From: JAAYYF01 sp040255585
Lineage (GTDB): Bacteria; Deinococcota; Deinococci; Deinococcales; Trueperaceae
Assembly: GCA_040255585.1 (NCBI GenBank)
Contig: JBDZVI010000033.1
Span: forward strand, 1 to 28,604
Length of the DNA: 28,604 nucleotides
Direction: 5' to 3'
The position numbers and the translations under genes were made by a program. Position 1 is the first letter of the stretch, and every line of letters begins with the position of its first letter. Below the pieces are notes generated by a model. The model ran no database searches. It saw only the letters and a program-made list of their open reading frames with translations, and had not been told where the DNA came from. This document shows positions 22,628 through 28,604 of this stretch, in pieces.

Positions 22628-23230
22628 TCAGCCGGGCTCTAGGAGGCCGGCGGGCGGGTCGATGAGGAGGACGGCGTCTTCCGTTACCCGAACGTAAGGC
22701 GCGGCCAGGGGGATGAGGACCCCGCCGCCGGAAGCGGTGGCGACCGTCGCGACGGCGTTCGGACCAGAGAGGTCCGCGCTGCCGACCTCGCCGATCCTCA
22801 GCCCGTTCACCAACACCGGAAGGCCCACCAGCGCGGTCTCTTCGTCGGGCGTCGAGACTGCCAGTTGCAACTCGGCGGCCAGGTCCCGCGGCAGCCGTGC
22901 CGGGTCGAGCCAGACCTCGGCGTTGACCAGGCGCTGAGCGGCCGTCCGGTCGCGCACGCCTTCGAGCAGCAGTAGGGGAGGACCTCCCGCGCCCGGGAAC
23001 TGCGTGGAGCGCACCCGGGCCTCGCCGAGACCCGTTACGAACACCACGCCGGCTGCCGTGACCGCCCTGAGCGCGAGCGGGGGACGAGCGCCCGTAGGGG
23101 GGGAGTCGCCAGGGGCCGGGGCCAGGGCGACCGCTACATGCCAACGCAACGCGCCGTCCAGCTGGAACGTGCGCCCCAGCTGTCCGAGGTAGGTGTAACC
23201 GCTTGGCGGTCCCTTGGCCGTCGGGTCCAT
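22628..23230 (-). CDS. rimM: 16S rRNA processing protein RimM
   Basis: RimM assists maturation of the 30S head by binding ribosomal protein uS19. The 200-residue protein has the N-terminal barrel opening YLGQLGRTFQLDGALRWH and the C-terminal PRC-type barrel (VGLPVLVNGLRIGEVGS, GGVLIPLAAPYV, LLIDPPAGLL). It is about 25-30 residues longer than usual, mostly through a proline- and alanine-rich loop (APAPGDSPPTGARPP). Context between khpA and trmD is diagnostic. The ATG at 23230 is 25 bases after the khpA stop. Confidence 0.9.
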   Translation of the reverse strand: MDPTAKGPPSGYTYLGQLGRTFQLDGALRWHVAVALAPAPGDSPPTGARPPLALRAVTAAGVVFVTGLGEARVRSTQFPGAGGPPLLLLEGVRDRTAAQRLVNAEVWLDPARLPRDLAAELQLAVSTPDEETALVGLPVLVNGLRIGEVGSADLSGPNAVATVATASGGGVLIPLAAPYVRVTEDAVLLIDPPAGLLEPG

Positions 23231-23255
23231 GCCTACGGGGAGCGGCGCTTCGGCG

Positions 23256-23486
23256 TCACTCCAGGAGCTGGACTTCGACCCGCTGACGGCCGTCGGCGGC
23301 GGCGCGCGCCAGGGTCCTGACCGCGTTGATGACGCGCCCCCCGCGACCGATGATGCGCCCGATGTCGTCGGGAGAGCACGTGACGTCGATATGCACGTTG
23401 CGCCCGTCCGAGGTGGCGTTCACCTCGAGACGCTCGGGTTCGGCTACGAGGTTCTGCAGGACGAAGGTGACGAGGTCGAGGGGCAT
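23256..23486 (-). CDS. khpA: KH-domain RNA-binding protein
   Basis: This 76-residue protein is a single KH domain with the GxxG loop in IGRIIGRGGRVINAVRTL. It matches the KhpA (YlqC) family, which binds many RNAs, usually together with KhpB, and affects cell division in some Gram-positive bacteria. The ATG has a GGAGGCGG Shine-Dalgarno. The gene lies between rpsP and rimM, its usual place. Confidence 0.95.
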   Translation of the reverse strand: MPLDLVTFVLQNLVAEPERLEVNATSDGRNVHIDVTCSPDDIGRIIGRGGRVINAVRTLARAAADGRQRVEVQLLE

Positions 23487-23518
23487 GCCGCCTCCAGGGC
23501 CCTAAGAAGGGCGTCGAT

Positions 23519-23833
23519 TCAAGCTCGGGCTTGGCTGGCCTCTTGGCGCTTCACGAACGAGCTGCGGCGCTTGGCTTCCAACGCATCCGGGAGTTCGACG
23601 CCGGACTTCTGGAGGAGGCGGAGGGCCGTGTCGGTGGGTTGAGCGCCCTGCGCCATCCAGTGCTTGGCGCGTTCCGAGTCGACTCTCAGGCTCTCGGACG
23701 TCGTCTCGCGTGGGTCGTAGTAGCCGATCTGCTCGATGTAGTCGCCGCTACGCTTGGTGCGGCCGTCGACGACGACGAGTCGATAGTGCGGGTTCTTCAT
23801 GGAGCCCATGCGCATCAGGCGGATCTTGACCAT
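23519..23833 (-). CDS. rpsP: Ribosomal protein bS16
   Basis: bS16 is a small-subunit assembly protein. The 104-residue sequence opens with VKIRLMRMGSMKNPHYRLVV and has the typical RSGDYIEQIGYYDP segment and a basic tail. Length is slightly above the 80-90 usual, because of the C-terminus. A GAGGAG Shine-Dalgarno lies 8 bases before the ATG. A separate promoter (TAGAAT at 23936-23941) and two leader hairpins precede it, so it need not depend on ffh transcription. Confidence 0.97.
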   Translation of the reverse strand: MVKIRLMRMGSMKNPHYRLVVVDGRTKRSGDYIEQIGYYDPRETTSESLRVDSERAKHWMAQGAQPTDTALRLLQKSGVELPDALEAKRRSSFVKRQEASQARA

Positions 23834-23842
23834 CTTCGTAAC

Positions 23843-23907
23843 TCCTCTTGGGGGCCCGTTCGGGCCGTTGGTGCTGTCCTAGTGGTGCGGCCGAAGCACC
23901 ACGAGAC
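23843..23907 (-). promoter_or_regulatory. Structured rpsP leader with two hairpins
   Basis: In the about 95-base leader two hairpins are visible on the minus strand: GTGGTGC, loop TTCGGCC, GCACCAC, and nearer the gene GGCCC, loop GAAC, GGGCC. They could serve ribosomal-protein autoregulation or simply stabilise the mRNA; there is no U tract. Coordinates cover the approximate extent. Confidence 0.4.
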
Positions 23908-23935
23908 GGCGCCGCTCGGCTTCCCAAAGCCACGT

Positions 23936-23941
23936 ATTCTA
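23936..23941 (-). promoter_or_regulatory. -10 element (TAGAAT) of the rpsP promoter
   Basis: TAGAAT on the minus strand matches the TATAAT consensus at five of six bases. CTGGCA lies 18 bp upstream as a weak -35. Start of transcription is expected near 23929. Confidence 0.55.
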
Positions 23942-23992
23942 CACGGGGCCGGCGACTTGTGCCAGTGCATGCCCGCCGTAGCGGCGGCGCCC

Positions 23993-24024
23993 GTCCCCGT
24001 CCGACGCCTCGACCCGACGGGGAC
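23993..24024 (-). terminator. Hairpin directly after ffh
   Basis: A perfect 9-bp stem on the minus strand (GTCCCCGTC and GACGGGGAC, 14-base loop) begins immediately after the ffh stop codon. There is no U tract, so it may be a partial terminator or a 3' end stabiliser. Confidence 0.35.
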
Positions 24025-25344
24025 TCACCCTCGCAGGCCCGGCCTGCCGCCGCGACGGGGCGCGCGCTTGCCCATGCGTTTCATCAGCTTGCGCATCTCC
24101 TCGTAGTTGTTGATGAGGCGGTTCACGTCCTGCACGGTGGTGCCGGAGCCGCGGGCGATGCGCTTGCGGCGCGAGGCGTTGAGGATGCGCGGCGTGTGGC
24201 GCTCGGCCTCGGTCATGGACGAGATGATCGCTTCCACGCGACCGATCTCGCGTTCGTCGATGTTCGTGCCGGCCGGCACGATCTTGCCGGCGCCGGGGAT
24301 GAGCTTCAGCACGTCGGTGAACGACCCCATCTGCTTGATGCGCCGCATCTGCGTGAGCATGTCCTGGAGGGAGAAGTCCCCCAGGTTGCGCATCTGGGCG
24401 TCGTCTTCGTCGTCTCCCTCGAGGGCCTTGGCCTTCTCGATGAGGGTGAGGACGTCGCCCATGCCGAGGATGCGCCCGGCCACGCGGTCGGGATGGAACG
24501 GCTCGAGCCCGTCGATCTTCTCGCTCATGCCCGCGAAGTAGATGGGCTTGCCCGTAACGTGCTTCGCGGAGAGGGCGGCGCCGCCGCGAGCGTCGCCGTC
24601 GAGTTTCGACATGATGAGGCCGGTCACGCCGATGCGCTCGTCGAACGCCGTTGCGACCGGCAGCGACTGCTGACCCGTCATGGCGTCCACGACGAGGATC
24701 CGCTCGCTCGGGCCCACGCGCTCGCTCAGGTCGGCCAACTCGTCCATCAGCGCGTCGTCGATCTGCAAGCGACCGGCCGTGTCGACGATCACCAGGTCGC
24801 GGAAGTCCTTGCGCAGGTGCTCTTTGAGGCGCGCGGCGCTGGAGGCGGGCGCCTCGCCGTCGTTCACCTCGAAGACAGGGACGCCGATCTGCTCGCCGAG
24901 GACCTTGAGTTGGTCGCGAGCGGCCGGCCGTTGCGTATCGGCGGCGACCAGCAGCACGCGCCGCCCTTGCGACTTGTAGCGGTAGGCGAGCTTGCCGGCC
25001 GTCGTGGTCTTGCCGGCGCCCTGCAGGCCCATGAGGAGCCAGACGTTGCCGTCGGACTTCAGCGTCGGCAACACCGACTTGCCGCCGAGGACCTCCTTCA
25101 GCTCGTCGTGGACTATCGCGATCACGCGTTGATCGGGCTGCAGCGACATGAGGACGTCGGAGCCGACGGCCTTCTCCTGCACCCGGTTGGTGAACTCGCG
25201 CGCTACCTCGAGGTTGACATCGGCTTCGAGGAGCGCGACCCGCACCTCCCGCAGCGCGGCCTTGACGTCGGCCTCGGTGAGCCGACCACGGCCCCGGAGG
25301 CCGTCGAACACGGATTGGAGTCGATCACCCAAAGACTGGAACAT
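24025..25344 (-). CDS. ffh: Signal recognition particle protein Ffh (SRP54)
   Basis: Ffh binds signal sequences and 4.5S RNA and delivers ribosomes to FtsY at the membrane. The 439-residue protein has the N domain (1-90), the G domain with MGLQGAGKTTTAGKL (P loop at 109-114), VDTAGRLQ and the SKLDGDARGGAAL box, where the usual threonine of TKLD is serine. The methionine-rich M domain follows from about 300, with NASRRKRIARGSGTTVQDVN as the RNA-binding part. The ATG has a weak AAGGA 10 bases upstream, and a TAGCGT about 35 bases upstream could be the -10. It leads the ffh-rpsP-khpA-rimM-trmD cluster. Confidence 0.97.
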   Translation of the reverse strand: MFQSLGDRLQSVFDGLRGRGRLTEADVKAALREVRVALLEADVNLEVAREFTNRVQEKAVGSDVLMSLQPDQRVIAIVHDELKEVLGGKSVLPTLKSDGNVWLLMGLQGAGKTTTAGKLAYRYKSQGRRVLLVAADTQRPAARDQLKVLGEQIGVPVFEVNDGEAPASSAARLKEHLRKDFRDLVIVDTAGRLQIDDALMDELADLSERVGPSERILVVDAMTGQQSLPVATAFDERIGVTGLIMSKLDGDARGGAALSAKHVTGKPIYFAGMSEKIDGLEPFHPDRVAGRILGMGDVLTLIEKAKALEGDDEDDAQMRNLGDFSLQDMLTQMRRIKQMGSFTDVLKLIPGAGKIVPAGTNIDEREIGRVEAIISSMTEAERHTPRILNASRRKRIARGSGTTVQDVNRLINNYEEMRKLMKRMGKRAPRRGGRPGLRG

Positions 25345-25543
25345 GCTCTAAGAAGTCCTTACCCGTAATGGTCGGCCTACGCTAGCTCTCACACGCCGGT
25401 CGCCGCGCCTACTGCGTACCATGTGCCCGGCGCCCCGTGGTAGGCCCCGGACACGACGGCCGCGGCCACCACAAGGCCCTGACAGGCCCCGCCGCGCTCG
25501 GCCCGCCCCGGCGAGGGAGGTCGAAAGCCCCTGCGCCCGGTGC

Positions 25544-25549
25544 TAGACT
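25544..25549 (+). promoter_or_regulatory. Leaderless promoter (TCGAAA-17-TAGACT) for the 25556 gene
   Basis: TAGACT fits TANNNT and ends 6 bases before the ATG at 25556. A four-of-six -35 match, TCGAAA (25521-25526), lies exactly 17 bp upstream. No Shine-Dalgarno is present. Confidence 0.6.
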
Positions 25550-25555
25550 CGCCGC

Positions 25556-26134
25556 ATGACGGCGACCGACGTGGCCAACGACGCTGCCGCTGGTCTCTTC
25601 CCGAACGCCGGGAGGCGGCGCGTACCCGGTTGGGGCGGCCGCCGCTCGAGCGTCGGGGACCGCGCCAAGCGCCTCGCCAGGAGCGCGTTGACCGCCTGCG
25701 TGCTGAGCGGCGCGGCCCTCCTCGGTGCGAGCGCCCACGCCCAACTCCTCGCGGACGTGTTGATGACCGCTGCCATCTCGGCTCAGTTCGACTCTGGCGT
25801 CAGCCTTCCGCGCGGCAGCATGCGCGCGGTCGGCGACGGGGTCGGTGCGCTGGTCGCACGCCTGCCGGACTCGCCTAAGTGGACGGACTGGGAGGCCTAC
25901 GTGCTGGGTGGCGTCGCGGTCGGCTTGGCGCCCGGGGTCGTTCACGAGATCGCCACGGCTTACGCGGTCGCCGGTTACTTCGAGACGGAGCGCAGCGAGC
26001 AGTCGGTCGCCGGTCCGCAGGGTCCGGAGACGCACACGCGCATCGTGTTCGTCGGCGACGACGGTTCCAGCCGCCTGTTGTACGTGATACGGGCCGATCG
26101 GGAAGTCGTGTGGTTGACGGCGAGAGCGCGCTGA
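25556..26134 (+). CDS. Secreted protein of unknown function
   Basis: I do not recognise this 192-residue protein. The N-terminus is long and basic, with a hydrophobic stretch at about 44-60 ending in ASAHAQ, which looks like a signal peptide with cleavage after residue 62. A simple repetition of glycine and valine follows (YVLGGVAVGLAPGVVHEI), and the last third looks like beta strands (HTRIVFVGDDGSSRLLYVIR). The ATG is leaderless with a TAGACT box 6 bases away. Its 3' end overlaps the GTG of the repeat protein by 25 bases, so the two are probably co-expressed at the envelope. No cysteines suggest a lipoprotein. Confidence 0.7.
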   Translation: MTATDVANDAAAGLFPNAGRRRVPGWGGRRSSVGDRAKRLARSALTACVLSGAALLGASAHAQLLADVLMTAAISAQFDSGVSLPRGSMRAVGDGVGALVARLPDSPKWTDWEAYVLGGVAVGLAPGVVHEIATAYAVAGYFETERSEQSVAGPQGPETHTRIVFVGDDGSSRLLYVIRADREVVWLTARAR

Positions 26135-27735
26135 GGCCTGTCGCCTGCCGTCGGGACCCCTGGCGTAGTGGAGGGCGGAGGTGGCTGCCCGCCCTTGTCG
26201 TGCTCCTTTCGTCGCTCTCTTCCCCGGCGCTCGCTCAGGAGGAGGGCTCCGCTGCGAGCGCGTCGTTCGCCGCCGCTTACGAGCAGGCCGAGCAGGCGTT
26301 CGTGACCGCCCTGCGCACCGACCTCGGCCGCGCGCCCAGCCTTGACGATGCCGTATGGCACGACGCCGTTACGGTCGCCGAGGCGCTTCCGGATGCCGCC
26401 GCCGACCCGGACGACCGACTGAGCGCCAACCGCTTCCTCGCGCACGTCTACGGGGCGACCAACTGGTACATCAGGGCGTTCGCCGCGTGGGACGCCTTCT
26501 TGGCCGACGGGGGAGAGCTGTCGGGCCAGCGCCTCCCTCTACCCGCGGACGTCTCCGACAAGCTCTTGCCCGACGACGCCGAGTTCCACCGGGTGGTCGG
26601 TCAGCTTGCCTTCGCGCGCTACGAGGCCGGCGACCCGGGTGGCGCGAGGAGCTGGTACCTCACGCTCCTCGACATGGTGCCCGACGATCCCGAGGCGCTC
26701 AGGTGGCTCGCTCGCATCGCGTTCGAGGAGAACGACACGTCGACGGCCGTCGCGATCTGGCAGCGCCTCGTCGAGGTCGCACCGGAGGACGAGGGCGCCA
26801 AGTTCTTCCTCGAGTTGAGTCAGGAGCGGGCGCGCTTCGGTGAGGAGGCCAGCGAGGCCTACCGGCGCGGGTTGAGGGCTTACGAGGCCGGCGACTTCAC
26901 CGAGGCGTTCGACGACTTTCGAGCGGCCGTCGGCAGCAACCCGGAGTTCACCGACGCGACCGTGTGGGCTGGCCGCGCGGCGCTGGACCTGGACCTGCCT
27001 GCTCAGGCCGTCGGGTATTGGGAGCGGGCGGTGACCCTCGACCCCGAGGACGCCCGGTCGCGGTGGTTCCTGGAGTACGCCCGGACCCTCGACCGATGGG
27101 GCGTGGCAGCCGGCCGCGCTTACTACGCCGGGCTCGCTGCCTACGAGGCAGGGGAACTCGACGCCGCGGCCGCGGAGTTCCTCGCAGCCGCCGAGGCGGC
27201 GCCGGAGTTCGTCGACGCCTACGTCTGGGCCGCGCGCAGCACCCAGGAGGCCGGTCGTCCGGCTGAGGCCATCGCCTATTGGCAGGCCGTGTTGCGGCTC
27301 GACCGGAACGACGACCGCGCCAGCTACTTCATCCGCAACGCGCGCCAGGCGATCCTCCACGGGACCGTTGCCGCCGATGCGTACGCCCGCGGCATGGGCG
27401 CGTACGAGGCCGGCGACGGACCTGGGGCGCAAGCGGAGTTCGCCGCCGCGGTGGCGGCGGCGCCCGACTACACCCTGGCGTGGGCGTACCTGGGAAGGGT
27501 AGCGTTCCAGAACCGCGACTACGCGGCGGCCGCCGAGGCCTACGGGAGGGCGGCCGCCCTCGAGCCGGACAACGACGACTACGCCTTCTTCGCCGGCGAG
27601 TCCGAGCGCCTGGCGAACGCCCAGGGGGCGCCGGAGACCGACGTGCCGGACGCCGGCGTGCCGGAGACAGACGTGCCGGAGACAGACGTGCCGGACACTG
27701 GTGCGCCGGACGGCGGCACCGGCGACGATCGTTAG
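26110..27735 (+). CDS. Secreted TPR-type protein with four 87-residue repeats and a VPETD tail
   Basis: With a GTG start at 26110 the protein has 541 residues. A signal peptide is visible (RRWLPALVVLLSSLSSPALAQ, cleavage near 42). From about residue 160 it is built of four units of exactly 87 residues, anchored by YEAG at 171, 258, 345 and 432. Each unit has TPR-like helix pairs (A...F..A...P...A..W..R.A and A..YW...L.LDP.D). The C-terminus (about 507-536) consists of VPETD/VPDAG-type five-residue repeats. TPR arrays bind partner proteins, so a scaffold or assembly role in the periplasm or envelope is likely. It overlaps the preceding secreted gene by 25 bases. The start is the least certain part, as no strong Shine-Dalgarno exists. 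Confidence 0.8.
   Translation: MVDGESALRPVACRRDPWRSGGRRWLPALVVLLSSLSSPALAQEEGSAASASFAAAYEQAEQAFVTALRTDLGRAPSLDDAVWHDAVTVAEALPDAAADPDDRLSANRFLAHVYGATNWYIRAFAAWDAFLADGGELSGQRLPLPADVSDKLLPDDAEFHRVVGQLAFARYEAGDPGGARSWYLTLLDMVPDDPEALRWLARIAFEENDTSTAVAIWQRLVEVAPEDEGAKFFLELSQERARFGEEASEAYRRGLRAYEAGDFTEAFDDFRAAVGSNPEFTDATVWAGRAALDLDLPAQAVGYWERAVTLDPEDARSRWFLEYARTLDRWGVAAGRAYYAGLAAYEAGELDAAAAEFLAAAEAAPEFVDAYVWAARSTQEAGRPAEAIAYWQAVLRLDRNDDRASYFIRNARQAILHGTVAADAYARGMGAYEAGDGPGAQAEFAAAVAAAPDYTLAWAYLGRVAFQNRDYAAAAEAYGRAAALEPDNDDYAFFAGESERLANAQGAPETDVPDAGVPETDVPETDVPDTGAPDGGTGDDR
27628..27717 (+). repeat. Six 15-bp in-frame tandem repeats at the end of the TPR gene
   Basis: Consecutive 15-bp units beginning GTGCCGGA or GCGCCGGA start at 27628, 27643, 27658, 27673, 27688 and 27703; the third and fourth are identical. 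They encode five-residue units such as VPETD. The array can change copy number without shifting the frame. Confidence 0.8.
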
Positions 27736-27808
27736 TTCAGAGCGCCTGACGGGAGGGCACCGACTTCGCATCAAGCCCCGAAGGCGCATGGGAGTTGAGT
27801 AGACGGTT

Positions 27809-28604
27809 ATGAAGCAGTTCGAGATCCGCAGGGACGACCAGGGCAAGCCGTACTTGGCTACGGAGCTTACGGGCTACATCCTCACGCGCCTTCCGCTCCT
27901 CAACAAGAGCACGGGCTTCACGCGCGAGGAGCGGCGCGAACTGCGCCTGGAGGGCCTGGTGCCGCCGCACAGCTCCACCCTGGAGCAGCAAGTGGAGCGT
28001 ACCTACGCCAACTACTCCAATTTCACGACCGCGCTCGACAAGCACGTGTACCTGCGGGTGCTGCAGGACCGCAACGAGGTCCTCTTCTACGCTCTCCTGG
28101 AGCAGCACCTCGAGGAGATGCTCCCCATCATCTACACGCCGACGGTCGCAGAGGCCGTGCAGAAGTTCAGCCTGATCTACCGCTTCCCGCGCGGCCTCGT
28201 CATCAGTACGGAGAACATCGACAGGGTCGACGAGGTGCTGGCCGACGCCCCGGTGCAGGAGGTGCGTCTGGCGGTAGCCACCGACTCGGAGGGCATCCTC
28301 GGCATCGGCGACCAAGGGTTCGGCGGCATGGCCATCTGCATCGGCAAGCTGTCCCTGTACACGGCGGCTGCCGGCATCAGCCCGGCCACCACGCTCCCGA
28401 TCGAGCTCGACGTCGGCACGAACCGCGCCGACCTCCTCGACGACCCTCTCTACCTCGGGGTGCGGCACAAACGCTTGACGGGCGGGGCGTACGCGGACTT
28501 CATCGAACGTTTCGTCACCGCCTTCAAGAAGCGCTTCCCGGGCGCCGTCCTGCAGTGGGAGGACTTCAGCAAGCAGAAGGCCGTCGACGTCATGAACCGC
28601 TACC
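27809..28604 (+). CDS. NAD-dependent malic enzyme, 3' partial
   Basis: The enzyme oxidatively decarboxylates malate to pyruvate. From the ATG at 27809 the frame is open to the end of the window, giving the first 265 residues of an expected 540-580. Visible motifs are the N-terminal TGYILTRLPLLNKSTGFT, the active-site tyrosine Y109 in IIYTPTVAEAV, GIGDQGFGGMAICIGKLSLY with the catalytic K180, and ELDVGTNR. The layout is that of the large NAD-linked (MaeA/SfcA) type rather than the short form. The NAD-binding domain lies beyond the window. An earlier in-frame ATG at 27788 is closed by TAG after four codons. A weak GGAG is about 15 bases upstream. Confidence 0.95.
   Translation, partial: MKQFEIRRDDQGKPYLATELTGYILTRLPLLNKSTGFTREERRELRLEGLVPPHSSTLEQQVERTYANYSNFTTALDKHVYLRVLQDRNEVLFYALLEQHLEEMLPIIYTPTVAEAVQKFSLIYRFPRGLVISTENIDRVDEVLADAPVQEVRLAVATDSEGILGIGDQGFGGMAICIGKLSLYTAAAGISPATTLPIELDVGTNRADLLDDPLYLGVRHKRLTGGAYADFIERFVTAFKKRFPGAVLQWEDFSKQKAVDVMNRY

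Noticed and set aside
23848..25368. 506-codon plus-strand open frame opposite ffh
   Set aside because: It is a shadow on the strand opposite a clearly real ffh gene, without motifs or start signals.
25345..25543. 4.5S RNA or another small RNA gene beside ffh
   Set aside because: The gap has no recognisable conserved 4.5S core (GGAA tetraloop with the symmetric and asymmetric loops), so no RNA gene can be supported.
27788..27802. Four-codon ATG frame just before the malic enzyme
   Set aside because: It is too short to argue for function, and there is no supporting signal around it.

Overview
The window is a GC-rich (roughly 70%), densely coded bacterial chromosome segment with 28 convincing protein-coding genes, two of them cut by the window edges. 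I see no insertion sequence, prophage gene, tRNA, rRNA or CRISPR array. The most likely source is a member of Deinococcota, perhaps the Truepera side. The reasons are the M32 'Taq' carboxypeptidase, an ornithine carbamoyltransferase and an ArgC that resemble remembered Thermus proteins, and many promoters of the form TANNNT placed 6-8 bases before a start codon that has no ribosome binding site. That leaderless arrangement is known from Deinococcus. The taxonomy is inference from memory and was not searched.

Layout. 1-2231: an M32 carboxypeptidase (5' end missing) overlaps a secreted DsbA-like oxidoreductase by ATGA. 2347-3057: a Crp/Fnr regulator, convergent with a Kef-type antiporter carrying two universal-stress domains (3137-5242 or 5290). 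5415-6658: a small unknown leaderless gene faces an unusual stand-alone double-stranded-RNA-binding protein. 6914-8751: an orphan NarL-type response regulator is coupled by GTGA overlap to an M20 peptidase. 8826-10424 (minus): rpiA-acpS-rnhA. 10585-12055 (plus): maf-mreC. 12072-14588 (minus): leuS, behind a 205-base leader that looks like a classical leader-peptide attenuator. 14997-16391: dihydrolipoamide dehydrogenase, closed by a strong hairpin. 16494-19791 (minus): argF-argC-argJ, with a repeat-rich leader containing an arginine-rich small ORF. 20084-21235 (minus): prepilin peptidase, divergent from an OmpH/Skp-like protein (21340-21852). 21875-25344 (minus): the translation/secretion cluster ffh-rpsP-khpA-rimM-trmD. 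25556-27735: two overlapping secreted proteins, the second with four exact 87-residue repeats. 27809-end: NAD-malic enzyme (3' end missing).

How it fits together. Most of the window is housekeeping: arginine synthesis, ribosome assembly and protein targeting, tRNA charging, cell wall, and central carbon. Genes at promoter-proximal positions are often leaderless (5415, 6914, rpiA, maf, 25556), whereas several others (argC, argJ, khpA, crp, lpd) have clear Shine-Dalgarno sequences.

The best candidate for something undescribed is the leuS leader. A TTGACA-17-TACCAT promoter fires at an ATG opening a 23-codon peptide with two rare CTA leucine codons. This is followed by a 9-bp GC hairpin whose 3' arm can instead pair with the end of the peptide reading frame. 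That is the logic of amino-acid attenuation applied to leucyl-tRNA synthetase. Second-tier items are the dsRNA-binding protein, the argF leader, an ornithine carbamoyltransferase whose HCLP motif reads HDLP, and an apparent ACG start for the antiporter.
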